A program made the position numbers and the translations under genes. Of a DNA stretch of 64,000 bases, positions 61,537 to 64,000 are shown in pieces. How positions within the stretch are numbered: position 1 is the stretch's first letter; each line of letters begins with the position of its first letter. The DNA comes from JAAURB01 sp049647265. GTDB taxonomy: Bacteria; Cyanobacteriota; Cyanobacteriia; Cyanobacteriales; Microcoleaceae. The stretch lies in NCBI GenBank assembly GCA_049647265.1, contig JBARXJ010000042.1, forward strand, positions 1 to 64,000, given 5' to 3'. A model generated the notes under the pieces. It was not told the origin of the DNA, ran no database searches, and saw nothing but the letters and a program-made list of their open reading frames with translations.

Positions 61537-62742
61537 TTATCGTTGCGAATGACCCATATCTGTGACTCGCCAACTGAGTTTTAAATTGATCCAAAAATTC
61601 CAAGCCGTAACAATCGCGATCGCCATCAGTTTCGCGAAATATTCATTAATGCCGAGTAGATTAAATAAGAGATTAACTAATAATACATTTAAAATTAATC
61701 CCACTAAGCAAACGCCGTTAAATTTCAAAAGCCGCTTCAGCCGTTTTTTCCAGCCCCGTTGTTTGCGGGAAATATCTCGAAACGTCCACAGATCATTCCA
61801 CAAAAAGTTATTTAAAATTGCCACTTCTGTTGATAAAATAGCACTACGAGTTAAACCTAAACTAGCTTGTTCTCGCAATAGATAAAATAGTCCTAAATCA
61901 ATAAATAGTCCACTAAACCCAACTATTCCAAATCGTAAAAATCGACGGATGGGAAATAATGCTAAGCGCAATGTTAGTAAATGTTGTAAATATTCGATAT
62001 ACTGTTTCCAGGTGACTTTACTCGCGCCTTCTGTCCGTTCTTGGAAGATATAACCCACTTCAGTAATAAAGCGAATATCACCTCGGCCTAATACTTCAAT
62101 TAAAATTTTATAGCCTTTTGGACTCAAAGTACGCCCTGCGATCGCATCTCGCCGCAGCATAAAATAACCACTCATGGGGTCAGAAACACAGCCCAACACA
62201 CCGGGTAACACAATTAATCCTAACACTTGAGCGCCACGGGATAAAAGCCGTCGGGTTAAACTCCAGTCACTCACGCCACCTTGGTTAACATGACGACTGG
62301 CAACGGCTAAATCTGCGCCTGCGTTGATATTTTCCCAGAGTGAAATTAAGGTTTCGGGGGGATGTTGTAAATCGGCATCAATGACCCCTAAAACATCACC
62401 TCGCGCTACTTGCCAACCGCGAATTACAGCGCTTGAGAGTCCCCGTTGAGTTTGACGACGCATTACCCGCAGTTGAGGATAACGCAGGCTGAGGTTAAGG
62501 GCAAATTGCCAGGTTTGATCGGGGCTATTATCATCAATTACAATCAGTTCATAACGATCAGGAATGGCGCGATCAAGAAGCTGAGTCAGTCGTTGAATTA
62601 ATATTTCTATATTCTGACTTTCTTGATAAGTTGGAATAATTAAAGATAATTTAATATTAGATTGTTCGATTGCGCCCTGGGGTAAAACTCTCAGTAAGCC
62701 AGTGGGTTCTGACAATAAAGAGTTTGCTTGCTTCAGATACAT
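61537..62742 (-). CDS. GT2 glycosyltransferase fused to GtrA domain
   Basis: 401 residues. Residues 30-265 are a GT-A fold family 2 enzyme (LSLIIPTYQESQNIEILIQR, IDDNSPDQTW, DVLGVIDADLQHPPE with the DxD) of the dolichol/polyprenyl-phosphate mannosyltransferase type. Residues 275-395 hold four membrane helices of a GtrA domain (RRFLRFGIVGFSGLFIDLGL). It makes polyprenyl-phosphate sugar for GT-C enzymes such as the one at 7306 (pathway inference). Convergent with the kinase gene, 3 bases apart. Confidence 0.9.
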   Translation of the reverse strand: MYLKQANSLLSEPTGLLRVLPQGAIEQSNIKLSLIIPTYQESQNIEILIQRLTQLLDRAIPDRYELIVIDDNSPDQTWQFALNLSLRYPQLRVMRRQTQRGLSSAVIRGWQVARGDVLGVIDADLQHPPETLISLWENINAGADLAVASRHVNQGGVSDWSLTRRLLSRGAQVLGLIVLPGVLGCVSDPMSGYFMLRRDAIAGRTLSPKGYKILIEVLGRGDIRFITEVGYIFQERTEGASKVTWKQYIEYLQHLLTLRLALFPIRRFLRFGIVGFSGLFIDLGLFYLLREQASLGLTRSAILSTEVAILNNFLWNDLWTFRDISRKQRGWKKRLKRLLKFNGVCLVGLILNVLLVNLLFNLLGINEYFAKLMAIAIVTAWNFWINLKLSWRVTDMGHSQR

Positions 62743-62920
62743 AGATTGACCTCATACAGCCATCAACAAGATGCTATCCTCTCAAGCTTGGTATTATAGC
62801 GGGTATTTGGTATTTATTATTCGTTCTTTATTCTTTGTTATTCGTGGCAACAGGGAACAGCGAACGGGAAACAGTGAATTTAGGATTAATTTGGTTTGCT
62901 GTACAGACAGACTCGGTGAC

Positions 62921-62940
62921 GGGCGCATGCAATGCGCCCC
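62921..62940. repeat. GGGCGCATGCAATGCGCCCC palindrome
   Basis: Perfect or near-perfect palindrome followed by TACAGTATCGGGCG. Best match to the copy read inside rpoC2 at 38146-38169 (other strand). Intergenic here, in 295 bases holding several NNN-repeat stretches and no gene. Confidence 0.75.
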
Positions 62941-63037
62941 TACAGTATCGGGCGTGTCTCCATCTCCTCCTGACAAGAATTTTAGCCTAATTGCGGTATG
63001 TTAAGAATGCACTGATTATCAATCATCCTCTCAACTC

Positions 63038-63682
63038 ATGACTCAGACTGTTTGGATTGCAAGACATGGAAACCGGATAGATTTTGTTAACCCGGAGTGG
63101 TTTAATACAGCCCAGCGTCGTTACGATCCGCATTTATCCGATGATGGCATCATTCAAGCGCAACAATTAGCAAAACGATTATCCTCTGAACATATTACTC
63201 ATATATTTGCTTCTCCTTTTTTACGAACCGTTCAAACCGCTTATGCTGTTGCAGAAATATTAGATATCCCACTGAAATTAGACTGGGGTTTATGTGAATG
63301 GCTTAACCCAGAATGGATGTCAGAACAGCCAGAAACATTATCGGTTGAAACATTAGTTCAACAGTTTCCTCGTATCGATCAAACCCACGTTACTCCTATA
63401 ACCAAATATCCCGAAACTCAGCAAGATTGTTTAAATAGAACAGGTGAAGCCGCCAGACGTTTAGTCGCATCTTATCCCGATGAAGATTTACTCTTTGTCG
63501 GACATGGACTGTCAGTCGTCGGAACAGCAATGGGATTAGTTCCTAGTTTAACGGCTTCCGATATTACGGCTAGTTTATGTTGTTTAGTCAAGTTAGTTCG
63601 CAACGGTTCAGACTGGACAGTAGAACTGTTTGGAGATACGTCTCATTTATCCGAGACAGAAACAACGGTTCGGTTTAATTAA
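63038..63682 (+). CDS. Histidine phosphatase (phosphoglycerate mutase) family
   Basis: 214 residues. Phosphohistidine loop IARHGNRIDF (R9, H10, G11), IFASPFLRTVQTAYAVAEIL, and the late LFVGHGLSVVG with the second His. Catalyses phosphate removal or transfer; substrate not predictable (sugar phosphates are common). Start ATG at 63038. No obvious partner. Confidence 0.88.
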   Translation: MTQTVWIARHGNRIDFVNPEWFNTAQRRYDPHLSDDGIIQAQQLAKRLSSEHITHIFASPFLRTVQTAYAVAEILDIPLKLDWGLCEWLNPEWMSEQPETLSVETLVQQFPRIDQTHVTPITKYPETQQDCLNRTGEAARRLVASYPDEDLLFVGHGLSVVGTAMGLVPSLTASDITASLCCLVKLVRNGSDWTVELFGDTSHLSETETTVRFN

Positions 63683-63901
63683 GTAGACTTTTATCGTTAT
63701 TAATAAATTATTTTAGTTTAATTTAAGTAAATTTCAAGCACTCAAGATCATTTTAAAGTTTACTCGGAGTAACTCGTGACGATATTGTTACTTGTAACTT
63801 TTAAAAGTTTTGTAAATCGCTGACTCATATTTAGTGATTATGGGATGAACCATTGTAAGATTTTAAGCAATTAATCTTGATTCATATTTGAGCTGCAAAA
63901 A

Positions 63902-64000
63902 ATGGTAACAATCACCGTCAATACACTGATTGATGAAAATGATGGGATTGGAGTCAACGGAATTTCTCTACGAGAAGCGATCGCCTTGGCTATTTCTGGC
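63902..64000 (+). CDS. CSLREA-type surface protein, N-terminus (partial)
   Basis: 33 residues before the right edge: MVTITVNTLIDENDGIGVNG then ISLREAIALAISG. The TVNTLIDENDG...SLREAI pattern is that of CSLREA domains at the N-terminus of large cyanobacterial repeat/surface proteins. No ribosome site better than the AT-rich leader is visible. Downstream domains lie outside the window. Confidence 0.6.
   Translation, partial: MVTITVNTLIDENDGIGVNGISLREAIALAISG

Noticed and set aside
62771..63004. 77-codon plus-strand frame
   Set aside because: Runs through repeat-rich spacer sequence, including the palindrome at 62921.

Overview
The window is chromosomal DNA from a filamentous, probably oscillatorialean, cyanobacterium (the order is inferred). 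Evidence: the RNA polymerase beta-prime subunit is split into rpoC1 and rpoC2; the fbp-tal-zwf-opcA operon is present; there is a phycobilin lyase, a small PetL-like protein, a MenG-type methyltransferase and GSA aminomutase HemL; GCGATCGC (HIP1) sites are frequent; and intergenic DNA is rich in short tandem and palindromic repeats. No rRNA, tRNA or CRISPR array was seen.

Layout. 1-1033: start of a large Ser/Thr kinase (cut by the window edge) and an Arg/Asp/Asn-repeat secreted protein. 1501-6977 (minus): fbp-tal-zwf-opcA, the oxidative pentose phosphate operon, with a terminator after opcA. 7306-11935: membrane glycosyltransferase, zinc-binding lipoprotein with a Fur/Zur-type box, DUF5060-type exported protein and a small membrane protein. 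12116-19341: cysE, a small secreted protein, a large pentapeptide-repeat protein, a PetL-like gene, aroB and a carbonic anhydrase/RTX fusion. 19681-24679 (minus): DUF3493, DUF445, menG coupled to a response regulator, and a metallo-beta-lactamase/beta-CASP-like protein. 24795-29383: phycobilin lyase, hemL, a HisIE with a degenerate HisI half, rpsT and a TatD nuclease. 29495-39369: rpoB-rpoC1-(four-helix-bundle gene)-rpoC2. 39544-42122: a tandem pair of paralogous membrane proteins and an orphan gene. 42517-48043: a copper island (MerR regulator, multicopper oxidase, small Cys/His protein, DUF411, P-type ATPase, cupredoxin). 48125-51175: DUF4278, ilvH, an unrecognised two-gene unit whose second product looks like a diverged PD-(D/E)XK nuclease, and DUF4126. 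51318-52642: a TnpB-only IS605-type element. 52884-56520: iron-binding FutA, a 40-residue membrane protein, an alpha/beta hydrolase and a membrane protein with an acidic/His motif. 56666-61533: CheB, CheR-PAS and hybrid histidine kinase. 61537-64000: GT2-GtrA glycosyltransferase, histidine phosphatase, and the start of a surface protein cut by the window edge.

The less expected observations: two repeat-derived insertions read in frame inside rpoC2; a four-helix-bundle (IVP) gene inside the rpo operon; a pair of MITE-like elements with TATAGCAG-type ends; a HisIE that has lost its HisI active site; an alpha-carbonic anhydrase placed between an SdrD-like domain and RTX repeats; and the two-gene unit at 49529-50630. 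No single locus is clearly a new defence system. The 49529-50630 pair is the best candidate for an undescribed two-component unit.
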